Below, piece by piece: positions 8,313 through 15,898 of a DNA stretch of 29,198 bases. The DNA comes from JAJTHC01 sp044358835. GTDB taxonomy: Bacteria > Cyanobacteriota > Vampirovibrionia > Vampirovibrionales > JAJTHC01. The notes under the pieces were generated by a model, which saw only the letters and a list, made by a program, of their open reading frames with translations, ran no database searches and was not told the DNA's origin. The stretch's first letter is position 1. Each line of letters opens with the position of its first letter. A program made the translations under genes and the position numbers. The stretch is taken from the NCBI GenBank assembly GCA_044358835.1, contig JBIKNF010000016.1:1-29198 (forward strand), written 5' to 3'.

Positions 8313-8912
8313 ATGAGCGTTAATCCATATTTTACAGTGCCTAGCGTGAGCGCCATTTCTAGCAATACGGCTGAAGTACTCGATTCTGTGACAAAAGCCG
8401 AGGTGGCTTCTCAAGAAAATATCGCGCTTAAAAATGCGCTTGAAGGCCAGCCCAAAACCGCTGGTACAAACTACGGGGGTCCTTTTCAACAAGGCCAAGG
8501 GACTTCATTTAACATTGACCCCACCAAAGCATGGCATGGAGCAGGCGCCGTGCCTCAATACACCGTCGCGCCAGATGGCCGAATCGTGCCCTATGTCAAC
8601 TTTCTCGACAAAACCGCAGGGGCGGGGATGAGTTTTGGCTTACCCCCTAGCGTGAATGATGTCGAAGCCAACTTAAAACGCATCGATCCTTACGCTGCAT
8701 CGGGAGCGAGCCCATTGCCTCCGCCAACGGTAAACCTCGTTCAAGAAACGGCGCAACTCAAACAAAAAGTCGCCGAATTGCAAAACACCATTACACAATT
8801 CTTAGGTGGAACAAGCCTTATTTCCGCTATGCCTAGCGCGGGGGGGACTGCCAACCCATCAACCGCTTCAGCGACGGTGGATTTACCCTTGGTGGGTGGA
8901 GGAGTCGCCTAG
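8313..8912 (+). CDS. Sigma-28-controlled unknown protein, paralog 2
   Basis: This 199-residue protein is a paralog of the preceding gene. Their shared central block (here residues about 52-130) is highly similar in both, including GTSFNI-x-PT-x-AW and TAGAGMSFGLPPS, while the flanks differ. The N-terminus is shorter, and after the block there is a heptad-like stretch (about 145-165, VQETAQLKQKVAELQNTITQ) suggesting a short coiled coil, then a Gly/Ala/Ser-rich tail. No signal peptide or membrane segment is visible. The ATG at 8313 follows TTAGGAAAAAC. Selection has kept the central block and the promoter while ends diverged, which suggests that the block is the functional domain. Function is unknown; the promoter indicates co-expression with the late flagellar regulon. 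It ends convergently with the solute-binding protein gene. Confidence 0.8.
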   Translation: MSVNPYFTVPSVSAISSNTAEVLDSVTKAEVASQENIALKNALEGQPKTAGTNYGGPFQQGQGTSFNIDPTKAWHGAGAVPQYTVAPDGRIVPYVNFLDKTAGAGMSFGLPPSVNDVEANLKRIDPYAASGASPLPPPTVNLVQETAQLKQKVAELQNTITQFLGGTSLISAMPSAGGTANPSTASATVDLPLVGGGVA

Positions 8913-8948
8913 TAAGCGATCGTTATTTTCGACTTAAACCAGGCCTCT

Positions 8949-10136
8949 TCACCGCCGTGTGGAGAGGTTTAGTTTTTGCCACAAGCGGGATTCATACGCC
9001 ACAAACGCCGATTCATCCCCCAGTAAATACGATTGAGCCACCGCGTTGGACAAATCATTCAACACCGCTTGTTCAGGCCGTGGAACAATCCCTTCATGGG
9101 CGTATAGCACCTTGTTTGCTCCACGAACGAGGGCTTCTTCGCTTAAGGTATGCGGAGGTTTTTGACTCAGTACACGCAAGCCTTCTATTGTAGAAGGCAA
9201 GACAGGGGCCTGTTTACTGAAGGCCAGCTGATGCACCGTGCGCGTGAGAAAACGCGCAAAATCTACCGCTTCTTTAGGGTGTTGACTTTGCTTAGGCACC
9301 ACCAAGACCATCGGGCTCGCGTCAATGCGACGCGCAGGGGCAGAGGCGTCAAGCGGTGAAAGACGCAAGGTAGCAAAGACCGAAGGGGCGTTGTTTTCAA
9401 TTACCTTTAAGGCACTGGCTCCCGCTTCTAAATGAACGAGCTTGCCCGCCATAAAGAGTTCTAGGGCGGTGGCATAAGCGCCTGTAATGTTTTCAGCGGG
9501 AATACGCCTTTGTGAAATGCCGACCTTCACAGGTTCTAAAATCGACACTAGTCGCTGGTGAAAGGCGTCTTGAGTGGTGGGTAAATCCCCTGAAAGCGCA
9601 AGCGTTTTGAGTAGGTTGCCTCCGCTGGTGAGCAGGGGGAAGCGGTTGTACACGCTTCTTGCAGGTGGGGATTTCAACAAAGCAGTGTTTTCAAACGAAA
9701 GCACGGTCGTCGTATACCACGGCACCGCAACGAGTTTCCCTGAAAATTGGCAGTAGCTTAACAACGCCGGTGCGTAGATCGTGACCTCCTTCTTGAGAAA
9801 AGGGGTGAGTTCTAAGAGGGCGCGACGTTCGGCAAGCGTGCTGGCAAAGGCTGGGTTAAGGTTGATGACATCAGGCACGTGGGGGCTGAGCATGGCGGTT
9901 AAGGCGCGCTTTTCCCCTTCGGCAAACGGTACATCCACCCAGTGGATACGAACTTGCGGATGGACGGCTTCATAGTCATCTATCCATGAGCGAATCAGGG
10001 GGGTGAAATCCCGTAGTTGAAGCGTCCAAAACTCAAGGGTGATATGCTTTTCAGAGCCTTTTTGCTCGACGTTTCCACAACTGGCGAGGCTCAACACCAG
10101 CAAAGCTGTTAGAAAGAGCGAACGCATCCATTTCAT
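8949..10136 (-). CDS. ABC-transporter-type solute-binding lipoprotein
   Basis: This is a family 1 extracellular solute-binding protein, a class that captures sugars or related compounds for ABC importers. The 395-residue product starts with a lipoprotein signal peptide (MKWMRSLFLTALLVLSLASC, lipobox Cys20), so the mature protein should be membrane-anchored outside the cytoplasm. After it come the LEFWTLQ strand and a PDVINLNPAFASTLAERRALLELTP-like stretch (about 95-120), which are typical of the sugar-binding group. No permease or ATPase gene is nearby, so its transporter must be encoded elsewhere. Its ATG lies four bases after the tatD stop, and its ribosome binding site (GGAG) lies inside tatD, so the two are probably cotranscribed. 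The substrate cannot be told from sequence. Confidence 0.85.
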   Translation of the reverse strand: MKWMRSLFLTALLVLSLASCGNVEQKGSEKHITLEFWTLQLRDFTPLIRSWIDDYEAVHPQVRIHWVDVPFAEGEKRALTAMLSPHVPDVINLNPAFASTLAERRALLELTPFLKKEVTIYAPALLSYCQFSGKLVAVPWYTTTVLSFENTALLKSPPARSVYNRFPLLTSGGNLLKTLALSGDLPTTQDAFHQRLVSILEPVKVGISQRRIPAENITGAYATALELFMAGKLVHLEAGASALKVIENNAPSVFATLRLSPLDASAPARRIDASPMVLVVPKQSQHPKEAVDFARFLTRTVHQLAFSKQAPVLPSTIEGLRVLSQKPPHTLSEEALVRGANKVLYAHEGIVPRPEQAVLNDLSNAVAQSYLLGDESAFVAYESRLWQKLNLSTRR

Positions 10137-10140
10137 AAGG

Positions 10141-10965
10141 CTAGAGCTCCGCTTTTAGGGGGCTTAACTGAAAGAGCGTAAAAGCGTTTTGCGTCGACGC
10201 TTCAATGACGGCTTCAACCGAAATCCCGCGTAATTCGGCGATGAAATCGGCAACAAACTTGGTGCGATACGGCTCATTGGGCTTGCCTCGTTCAGGCACA
10301 GGCGACAAAAACGGTGAATCCGTCTCAATCAACAAGCGATTTAGTGGGACTCGTTTGGCGGCGGCGTGTAAGTCCGTGGCTTTTTTGAAGGTGACGTTCC
10401 CTGCAAAGCTCACATAAAAGCCGAGTTCGACCATTTCCAGGGCGAAATCAGCGTCGCCGCCGAAGCAGTGCATCACGCCTTTGACGCCTGAATGGGCTTC
10501 GACCAAGGCTTTCACATCGGCATGAGCCTCACGATCATGCACAATCACGGGTAAATCGTACTGCAATGCCAATTCTAAATGCGTCTTAAAACACTGGCGC
10601 TGTAGCGCCGCCTGTTCGGAATCGCCCCTTTGGTGATAGTAATCCAAGCCTGTTTCACCAATGGCTTTGACCTTCGGATGCCCCAAACGTCGTTCGACTT
10701 CAGCCACCCAATTCGGCACGGTGAGCGTTTCTTCGACTTCACACGGATGCACGCCAATGCTGGCGTAGACCTGCTCAAAACGTTCAGCGACGCCAAGCAC
10801 CCGATCAAAATCGGCGATGTTCACCGCAGGATTCAGCACATAGCCGACGCCGTAGTCTTTGGCACGTTCTAGCACGTCTTGCAGGTCGGTATCAGGGGGG
10901 TGGCCCATGATGCCTGCTTCAATGTAGTCCAGATGGCAGTGGCTGTCAAAGAGAAGGGGGGGCAT
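10141..10965 (-). CDS. tatD: TatD-family metal-dependent hydrolase/DNase
   Basis: TatD proteins are cytosolic TIM-barrel metallohydrolases, some shown to be 3'-5' nucleases acting on damaged DNA. The 274-residue length is usual. Metal ligands are all present: His9 and His11 in FDSHCHLDY, Glu104 in GETGLDYYH, His143 in PVIVHDREAH, His166 in MHCFGG, and Asp216 in ETDSPFLSP. The ATG at 10965 follows GGAGCCTCCCGCC, a good ribosome binding site. A C7 tract falls within codons 2-4. It is the first gene of a two-gene unit with the solute-binding lipoprotein, an association I do not recognise as functional. Assignment to a subgroup (tatD or ycfH-like) is not certain. Confidence 0.93.
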   Translation of the reverse strand: MPPLLFDSHCHLDYIEAGIMGHPPDTDLQDVLERAKDYGVGYVLNPAVNIADFDRVLGVAERFEQVYASIGVHPCEVEETLTVPNWVAEVERRLGHPKVKAIGETGLDYYHQRGDSEQAALQRQCFKTHLELALQYDLPVIVHDREAHADVKALVEAHSGVKGVMHCFGGDADFALEMVELGFYVSFAGNVTFKKATDLHAAAKRVPLNRLLIETDSPFLSPVPERGKPNEPYRTKFVADFIAELRGISVEAVIEASTQNAFTLFQLSPLKAEL

Positions 10966-11007
10966 GGCGGGAGGCTCCGAAGGTGGGGGGTATGGGCTTT
11001 AGTGTAA

Positions 11008-11041
11008 CACAAAACCGCCCGCTCGGGTAGAGCAGGCGGTT
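11008..11041 (-). terminator. Rho-independent terminator after the 11060 gene
   Basis: Read on the minus strand, AACCGCCTGCTC and GAGCGGGCGGTT form a GC-rich stem with one mismatch and a short loop, followed by TTTTGTGTT. It lies 19 bases after the stop codon of the minus-strand gene at 11060-11482 and just before tatD, so it separates the two transcripts. Confidence 0.8.
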
Positions 11042-11059
11042 GGGGGGATGTTTTTAAGG

Positions 11060-11482
11060 TTACCTTCTTCTAGGTGAAGTTTGACCTAGAGGTCTACGGA
11101 CTAATGTACTTTTCTTAGGTAATAATTGTAGTAGTAATGTATTATCATTTGCATAGGTTCTAAGAATACCCAAATAGATGCCAGCGCTATTTTTTTCGGT
11201 AAGCTTTTTCTGTTTAGCTAAGCGGTTTTTTTCGGATCTCAATCTGGCTTTTGCTGTTTTACCTAACTTTTTAAAAATTGCTCTTTTTGTGGAGTCTACA
11301 TCACCCAAAACGCTTATGCATGTTCTCCAAAATTCAATTGGGCCTACTGTTATGTTACCAACAGTTAAAACACCTGATCTCGCCTGTGAAGCGGGGGAGG
11401 GGGCGGAAGACGCGGTGGCACGTGGGGCGGAAGCCGTCACCACGGACGGCGCAACGGACGGCGCAAAGCTAGAGAGTTTCAT
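11060..11482 (-). CDS. Leader-family unknown protein 1
   Basis: This 140-residue protein has a conserved-type N-terminal leader and an unrecognised body. Residues 1-37 begin MKLSSFAPSV, are rich in Ala, Ser, Pro and Thr with one internal Arg, and end PSPASQARSG. The same layout is found in four other genes in the window. The body (38-140) carries a very basic helical stretch at about 65-95 (KLGKTAKARLRSEKNRLAKQ) and a basic tail (VRRPLGQTSPRRR), so it may bind nucleic acid or membranes. The leader DNA is clearly GC-rich and the body AT-rich. It is the last of three leader-family genes on this strand, each with its own upstream region, and it ends at a rho-independent terminator. The leader is not a Sec signal because it lacks a hydrophobic core. 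Confidence 0.7.
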   Translation of the reverse strand: MKLSSFAPSVAPSVVTASAPRATASSAPSPASQARSGVLTVGNITVGPIEFWRTCISVLGDVDSTKRAIFKKLGKTAKARLRSEKNRLAKQKKLTEKNSAGIYLGILRTYANDNTLLLQLLPKKSTLVRRPLGQTSPRRR

Positions 11483-11551
11483 GGCAGGAGTATCCTTATA
11501 AATAAACTTAAAAACACAAAACAGAACAAGGCTTTTGAATAAAAAAGCTAA

Positions 11552-11586
11552 CTATACAGTATCGCGTCAAGGGGGCAAGTCAAGGC
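11552..11586 (-). promoter_or_regulatory. Putative promoter of leader-family gene 1
   Basis: On the minus strand TTGACT is followed 16 bases later by TACTGT, and inside this lies TTGACGCGATA (11560-11570). That 11-mer, as TTGAYGYGATA, recurs upstream of three other leader-family genes (12274-12284, 13013-13023 and 29028-29038). The hexamer assignment is tentative, but the recurrence of the motif is clear. Confidence 0.45.
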
Positions 11587-11600
11587 TTTATTGCAATTTG

Positions 11601-11760
11601 TTACGAAAGAAGCCCCTCACCCTCCTTCACCCTGCCGTTCTTAAAAAGCTTGGTTCCTTCTAAGGCGAGGAGGAGGAAAACACCCGCGTTCGTGGGGGTT
11701 AAGAACCCTTGGGTTCGGCTCCCTCTCCCTCTGGGAGAGGGTTGGGGTGAGGGTTGCCTT
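11601..11760. repeat. Composite repeat region with REP-like copy 2
   Basis: The 339-base gap between two leader-family genes (11483-11821) has no convincing gene. At 11719-11753 it holds the same 35-bp hairpin-plus-tail repeat as 3790-3824. At about 11663-11692 it holds GTTCCTTCTAAGGCGAGGAG and following bases, which resemble a shortened version of the inverted module at 3849-3910. Small palindromes such as AACCCTTGGGTT (11705-11716) add further folding potential. The open frame across it on the minus strand (Q-P-S-P-Q-P-S-P-type) is produced by the repeat and is not a gene. Confidence 0.7.
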
Positions 11761-11821
11761 TCTCCCAAATAAAAAAGGGGAGAGTTAAACACAAAGAAGC
11801 AAAAAATAGAGCAGAATCTTT

Positions 11822-12208
11822 TCAAACAGAAGAAGTAACTTCGTCCTTAAAGAATTCTTTGAGTGTTGTCTCAGTTACTGCTACCCTAGGGCTTGGACGT
11901 CTTGCATGAAGTATCCATTCAAGTGTTCTTCCATTTATATTAAGATCTTCAGTTTGATGATCGAGCAAATGATTCGCCATTCTTTGAATTCTATTTATCC
12001 AAGAAGTATAATCAGAATTCCCAAGATTGGTTACTTGAGCCATAAAATCTTCTAGATTAGACACCACTAACATATTGTTAAGTAACAAGCCCGATCTCGC
12101 CGACGAGGCGGGGGTGGGTGGGGTTGCGGTGGCACGGGCGGGCGTCGCCGCGGAAACGTTGCGGGTCGGGGGTTGCATGGCAAAAGCCGGTGAAGCGAGT
12201 ACCTTCAT
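11822..12208 (-). CDS. Leader-family unknown protein 2
   Basis: The 128-residue product has the family leader at residues 1-40: it begins MKVLASPAFA, is rich in Ala, Thr and Pro with several Arg, and ends PTPASSARSG. The body (41-128) is unrelated to the other members. It contains a likely helical stretch with DYTSWINRIQRMANHLLDHQ (about 65-85) and ends in acidic/polar ETTLKEFFKDEVTSSV. There is no recognisable domain, signal peptide or membrane segment. As in its neighbours the DNA changes from GC-rich in the leader to AT-rich in the body close to the ARSG codons. The ATG at 12208 follows AAAGGAATACACCC. Upstream on the same strand is TTGACGTGATA (12274-12284), the family motif. Confidence 0.7.
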   Translation of the reverse strand: MKVLASPAFAMQPPTRNVSAATPARATATPPTPASSARSGLLLNNMLVVSNLEDFMAQVTNLGNSDYTSWINRIQRMANHLLDHQTEDLNINGRTLEWILHARRPSPRVAVTETTLKEFFKDEVTSSV

Positions 12209-12308
12209 GGGTGTATTCCTTTCGATTTAAAAGCACTATGTGTGTCGCCATTTCGTGGGTGACAATTGTATACTATCACGTCAACGCCGAAACACAACCC
12301 CTTTTTTA

Positions 12309-12956
12309 CTAGTAAATTGTATTGCTACCTTTGATTCGAATTGGTATAGGCTCTAATAGTTCGGTTGATGGTTCTGTTGGTGTATTAATCTCTGTGTTCT
12401 TAGGGTTCGTATCTGTTACGACAGAAAGGTAGGGGTACCGATAATTTTCTCTCTTTGGCGGGTCTTTAAGTATTCTTGCTCTTTCTAAGCAATAGAGTAA
12501 CGCATCCGCATAATTGAGTATTCGTGGCCGTTGCGTTTCACCATTTTCAGCAATTTCATAGTATAAATGTTGCCGAGCGTTCCAATCATATAGCTTAAAC
12601 GGCCTATGTGTAATGTCAGGACTAAGAACCAAGTGAAACCGATCATTGTTTTCAAAAAAGTTTTTTAGCTCTTGTTTGATTTGGTCAGGAATTGAAGGCC
12701 GTACTTGTTCTTCCATAATAAGTAGTAATTTTTCGATTAATGTCAGATTTTGGTTGTTGAGGGAAAGCTGGTCTATAATAAAACGGTTTAATTCTACCTC
12801 AAAGGCCTTCCATTCAACAACATTTCCATTAACGCGAAATCCGCCTACTCGAGCGGTGGAAGCGGGGGTGGGGTAGGTGGGGCTCGCGGGAGCGGGCGCC
12901 CACGCAGGGGGCTGAACGCGTGGGCGCGTCAGCGCGGGAGGGGAAAGCAGTTTCAT
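12309..12956 (-). CDS. Leader-family unknown protein 3
   Basis: The 215-residue protein starts with the family leader (residues 1-38, beginning MKLLSPPALT, Pro/Ala-rich, ending PTPASTARVG, where Val replaces the usual Ser). The body is unrecognised. It has mixed helical segments (about 52-100, with LIEKLLLIMEEQVRPSIPDQ), an aromatic stretch (RPFKLYDWNARQHLYYEI, about 118-136), and a Pro/Thr/Glu-rich tail (about 180-205). The first 103 bases are identical to the partial gene at the right end of the window, and the upstream DNA is nearly so. It is therefore a recent duplicate at its 5' end. The ATG at 12956 has no strong ribosome binding site (CCCTTGGGATGAACC), and the same is true of the other copy. 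Confidence 0.72.
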   Translation of the reverse strand: MKLLSPPALTRPRVQPPAWAPAPASPTYPTPASTARVGGFRVNGNVVEWKAFEVELNRFIIDQLSLNNQNLTLIEKLLLIMEEQVRPSIPDQIKQELKNFFENNDRFHLVLSPDITHRPFKLYDWNARQHLYYEIAENGETQRPRILNYADALLYCLERARILKDPPKRENYRYPYLSVVTDTNPKNTEINTPTEPSTELLEPIPIRIKGSNTIY

Positions 12957-13061
12957 GGTTCATCCCAAGGGTTGGGGGGTAGGGCATCGTAGTTAGGCAA
13001 GTATCGTAAGGGTATCGCATCAAGCCCCGCGTGCAAGGGGTTGTCACAATTTTTTACAGTG
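12854..13061 (-). repeat. Promoter-plus-leader repeat, copy A (inverted relative to copy B)
   Basis: This segment contains the upstream region (12957-13061) and the first 103 coding bases of leader-family gene 3. Read on the minus strand it matches 28989-29198 on the plus strand. The coding part is identical and the upstream part differs at a modest number of positions with two small indels. It includes TGTAAAAAATTGTGAC (13043-13058) and TTGATGCGATA (13013-13023). The match runs into the window edge in copy B, so the true repeat may be longer. Confidence 0.93.
13043..13058 (-). promoter_or_regulatory. Conserved 16-mer upstream of leader-family gene 3
   Basis: TGTAAAAAATTGTGAC is identical at 28332-28347 and 28992-29007, each ahead of another leader-family gene, and is close to the boxes upstream of the two sigma-28 promoters (7125-7140 and 8194-8209). 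It could be an activator or repressor site, or an AT-rich UP-type element. Confidence 0.5.
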
Positions 13062-13085
13062 GGCATCTATTTATTTATGGCGTTG

Positions 13086-13280
13086 TTAAGCTGATTTAAT
13101 GAATCTCTTACATAGAACATCAAAATTTTCTAAGTTTATATGTAGCTTTGGCTCTGCAACATTATTTTCTAATATTGTCAACGATTTTGAGTCGCCGCTC
13201 GAATATCTTACCCATACAAGACGTTTGCCAGACCCAACACAAATAGCCACCAATGGGCATTTCTTCGAGAGGTGAGGCAG
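13086..13280 (-). pseudogene. Possible gene remnant or small non-ATG gene
   Basis: The 277 bases between the repeat and recG contain an open frame on the minus strand of about 64 codons without an ATG. It includes CVGSGKRLVWVRYSSGDSKS and, further on, ENFDVLCKRFIKSA before a TAA at 13086-13088. Amino-acid composition looks protein-like, and TTG at 13253 or GTG at 13250 could start a 54-55 residue product, but no ribosome binding site stands out. It may be the 3' fragment of a gene whose 5' part was lost, possibly another body of the leader family. No family is recognised. Confidence 0.3.
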
Positions 13281-13338
13281 CTACATTGCTTACAAAGTAC
13301 AGATGTCTTGTCAATACTTTGTCAGCATTTTCATAAAA

Positions 13339-15795
13339 TCACCCCGAAGCCAGTAGTTTAACCGCTTCGCTTGAGTCTTGATGAAGCCTTTCCCACAACA
13401 GGGGGTAGCCTTCTTTAAGCCCTTGCACGCCCAAGCGTTCTACCCATTCAAACGCGCTTTCACGCGCCTGCACCAACAAGTCGTAATCGTTCACCAAGTG
13501 GGCAAATTGCAGTTCAGGCAACCCACTTTGACGCAACCCCACATAATCGCCAGGGCCTCGAATGGCCAAATCATGTTCAGCAATCACAAAGCCGTTGCTG
13601 GTTTCTTCCATAATTTCAAGACGTTTAGTGGTTTCTTCATTCTTTTGTTGCGCAATTAACACACAGTAACTTTGATGTTCCGCACGACCCACTCGCCCCC
13701 GTAATTGATGCAATTGAGCCAGACCAAAACGCTCCGCATTTTCAATCAGCATCACACTGGCGTTGGGCACATTCACACCCACTTCCACCACCGTGGTAGA
13801 CACCAAAATATCAATATTTCCTTGCACAAAGGCCTGCATAATGGCGTCTTTTTCTTCCGATTTCAGCTTACCGTGCATGAGTCCCAAGCGACGGTGGGCA
13901 AACACTTCGCTGCGCAAGCGTTCATATTCTGCGGTGGCGGCTTTGGCACTTAAACTTTCGCTTTCATCAATTAGGGGAAACACAATATAGGCTTGACGCC
14001 CATACAGCAACTGCGTTTCAATCAGGGCATACGCTTCTTTACGATGGCTATTGCTTAACAGGCGTGTGACAATCGGCGAACGCCCAGGGGGAAGCTCGTC
14101 TAACACACTGACATCTAAATCGCCGTGTACCGTCATGGCCAGCGTTCGAGGAATAGGCGTTGCCGTCATTGAAAGGAGCTCAGGCATGTGATCATTCACC
14201 CCTTTGTGACGAAGGGCAAGGCGTTGTTTGACGCCAAAACGGTGTTGTTCGTCCACCACCACGACGCCTAGCCGGTGAAACAACACACTTTTTTGAATCA
14301 GGGCATGCGTTCCCACCACCAAGTGAATCTGCCCATTGGCAAGGGATTGTAAGACTTCTCGCTTGGCTTTCGCGCCTAATTTCCCCACCAGCAAAGCCGT
14401 TTTAATCCCCAAGGGCGCCAGCATCTCCACACAACCCTTATAATGTTGTTCGGCGAGAATTTCAGTGGGCGCCATAAACGCCCCTTGAAAGCCATTTTCA
14501 ATCGCCACCAGTAAGGTGAGCATCGCCACAACCGTTTTACCACTGCCCACATCTCCATGCAAGAGCCGGTTCATCGGTAAGGCAGACGCCAAATCATCAC
14601 AGACTTCTTGGAACGATCGGGCTTGTGCCTTGGTCAACTGATACGGCAGGCTTTCCAAAAACTGATGCACCAAGCCATCGGGTTTTACATGGATGATCTG
14701 CCCCTGTATTTCATGCTTATAGGTGTAACGCATCAACGCCAAACGCAGTTGAAGCATAAACAATTCTTCAAAACCAAAGCGATGCTTGGCTTTTTCGGCG
14801 ATCGCTAGATTCATGGGAAAATGTAGGCTGTGAAAGGCTTCATGCACCCCCATAAGCTGGTGTTCTTGACGGAGGGCTTCTGGTAAAGCATCGGGGATTT
14901 CGGCACTGAAGGCGTCAAGAGCATTTTGAATGCATCGTCGCAAGCTTTTTAGATTTAACCCTTGCGTCAACGGATACACAGGCAAGACGGTCGTGGTGCC
15001 ATGGCCGAGCATCGGGGCTTCATCACCGTCTTCATAGCTCAGGGTTTGCATTTCGGCGTTGTCGAGTTGGGGGCAGTGGTTGAAGCTGTCCCACTTGACT
15101 TTCCCGCTAATTAAAACTTCCGTGCCTTTGGGGAACTTGGCTTTCACGCTTTCCAACATGGCGCGTTGACGGGTACTGAAAAAGCGTTGCGAGCTGACTT
15201 TTCCGCTGTCGTCTTGAAATAAAAACCGCAAAACGCTCAATTTACCACTTTTTAAGTCGTGCGACTCCACTCGCTTAATGGTGGCAATTAAACTCACGTA
15301 TTCGCCTTCCATCACATCAGCGAGTTTTTTGCGTTGCTGGTAGTCAATGTACTGACGCGGGGCGTACCTGAGGACGTCTTCTACGGTGGACAGCCCCAAA
15401 CTTCGGAGCATGCCTTCTAATTTCGGCCCGACTCCTTTAATTTTCGCCAAAGACTGCTGCCCCGCAGAAAGGCATTCCTCATCCACCGTCGCCGTTTTTT
15501 TAGTCGGGGGCTTAAGCATGGCGTGGCAAAAGTGTTCAAGGGCATCAACAGCGTGCATCCGCAGGGGGAGATCCATCATGTCGTAGCGTTGAAACTGCAT
15601 CAACAGTTTTGGGATGGCTTCTTCGTCGAAGATGTGTTTAATCACGAGCTTGAGTTGCAGTCGCACAAAGGCGTCAAAGCGACGTTCTTTGCCTTGCACG
15701 TTGATGAATCGATGATTTTTTTCAACATCGATGCCTTTGAGCAAGGTTTCAAACACGGCGTGGACTTCGGGAGATAAAATAGAAGTCGTCCTCAT
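13339..15795 (-). CDS. recG: ATP-dependent DNA helicase RecG
   Basis: RecG remodels stalled replication forks and branch-migrates Holliday junctions using ATP. The 818-residue protein has a roughly 110-residue N-terminal extension before the usual wedge region, as seen in some phyla. A helix-hairpin-helix-like segment (LAKIKGVGPKLEGMLRSLGL, about 116-135) leads into the OB-fold wedge domain (about 150-260). The helicase core has Walker A GDVGSGKT at 414-421, the DEQHRF box at 515-520 (the RecG/PriA-type DExH), SMTATPIPRT at 542-551, and late motifs including VVEVGVNVPNA and QLRGRVGRAEHQSYC. The ATG at 15795 is preceded by an AT-rich region with the inverted repeat TTGATAT/ATATCAA (15815-15841). 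The gene stands alone; downstream is the leader-family region. Confidence 0.97.
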   Translation of the reverse strand: MRTTSILSPEVHAVFETLLKGIDVEKNHRFINVQGKERRFDAFVRLQLKLVIKHIFDEEAIPKLLMQFQRYDMMDLPLRMHAVDALEHFCHAMLKPPTKKTATVDEECLSAGQQSLAKIKGVGPKLEGMLRSLGLSTVEDVLRYAPRQYIDYQQRKKLADVMEGEYVSLIATIKRVESHDLKSGKLSVLRFLFQDDSGKVSSQRFFSTRQRAMLESVKAKFPKGTEVLISGKVKWDSFNHCPQLDNAEMQTLSYEDGDEAPMLGHGTTTVLPVYPLTQGLNLKSLRRCIQNALDAFSAEIPDALPEALRQEHQLMGVHEAFHSLHFPMNLAIAEKAKHRFGFEELFMLQLRLALMRYTYKHEIQGQIIHVKPDGLVHQFLESLPYQLTKAQARSFQEVCDDLASALPMNRLLHGDVGSGKTVVAMLTLLVAIENGFQGAFMAPTEILAEQHYKGCVEMLAPLGIKTALLVGKLGAKAKREVLQSLANGQIHLVVGTHALIQKSVLFHRLGVVVVDEQHRFGVKQRLALRHKGVNDHMPELLSMTATPIPRTLAMTVHGDLDVSVLDELPPGRSPIVTRLLSNSHRKEAYALIETQLLYGRQAYIVFPLIDESESLSAKAATAEYERLRSEVFAHRRLGLMHGKLKSEEKDAIMQAFVQGNIDILVSTTVVEVGVNVPNASVMLIENAERFGLAQLHQLRGRVGRAEHQSYCVLIAQQKNEETTKRLEIMEETSNGFVIAEHDLAIRGPGDYVGLRQSGLPELQFAHLVNDYDLLVQARESAFEWVERLGVQGLKEGYPLLWERLHQDSSEAVKLLASG

Positions 15796-15898
15796 TAATT
15801 TAAAAAGAACCTAATTGATATTCTATCTTAATATATATCAAATATTTGGTACATTTTTCACGCTATTACAACGTTTTTTAAGCCTTGCTTCTAAATTC

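Noticed and set aside
11601..11825. Minus-strand open frame with Q-P-S-P-Q-P-S-P sequence
   Set aside because: It is translated REP-like repeat; such frames arise wherever this repeat occurs.
14798..14805. GCGATCGC octamers (14798-14805 and 27606-27613) as cyanobacterial HIP1 sites
   Set aside because: Two copies in 29 kb are not far from chance expectation and both are inside coding sequence, so they are not evidence of lineage.
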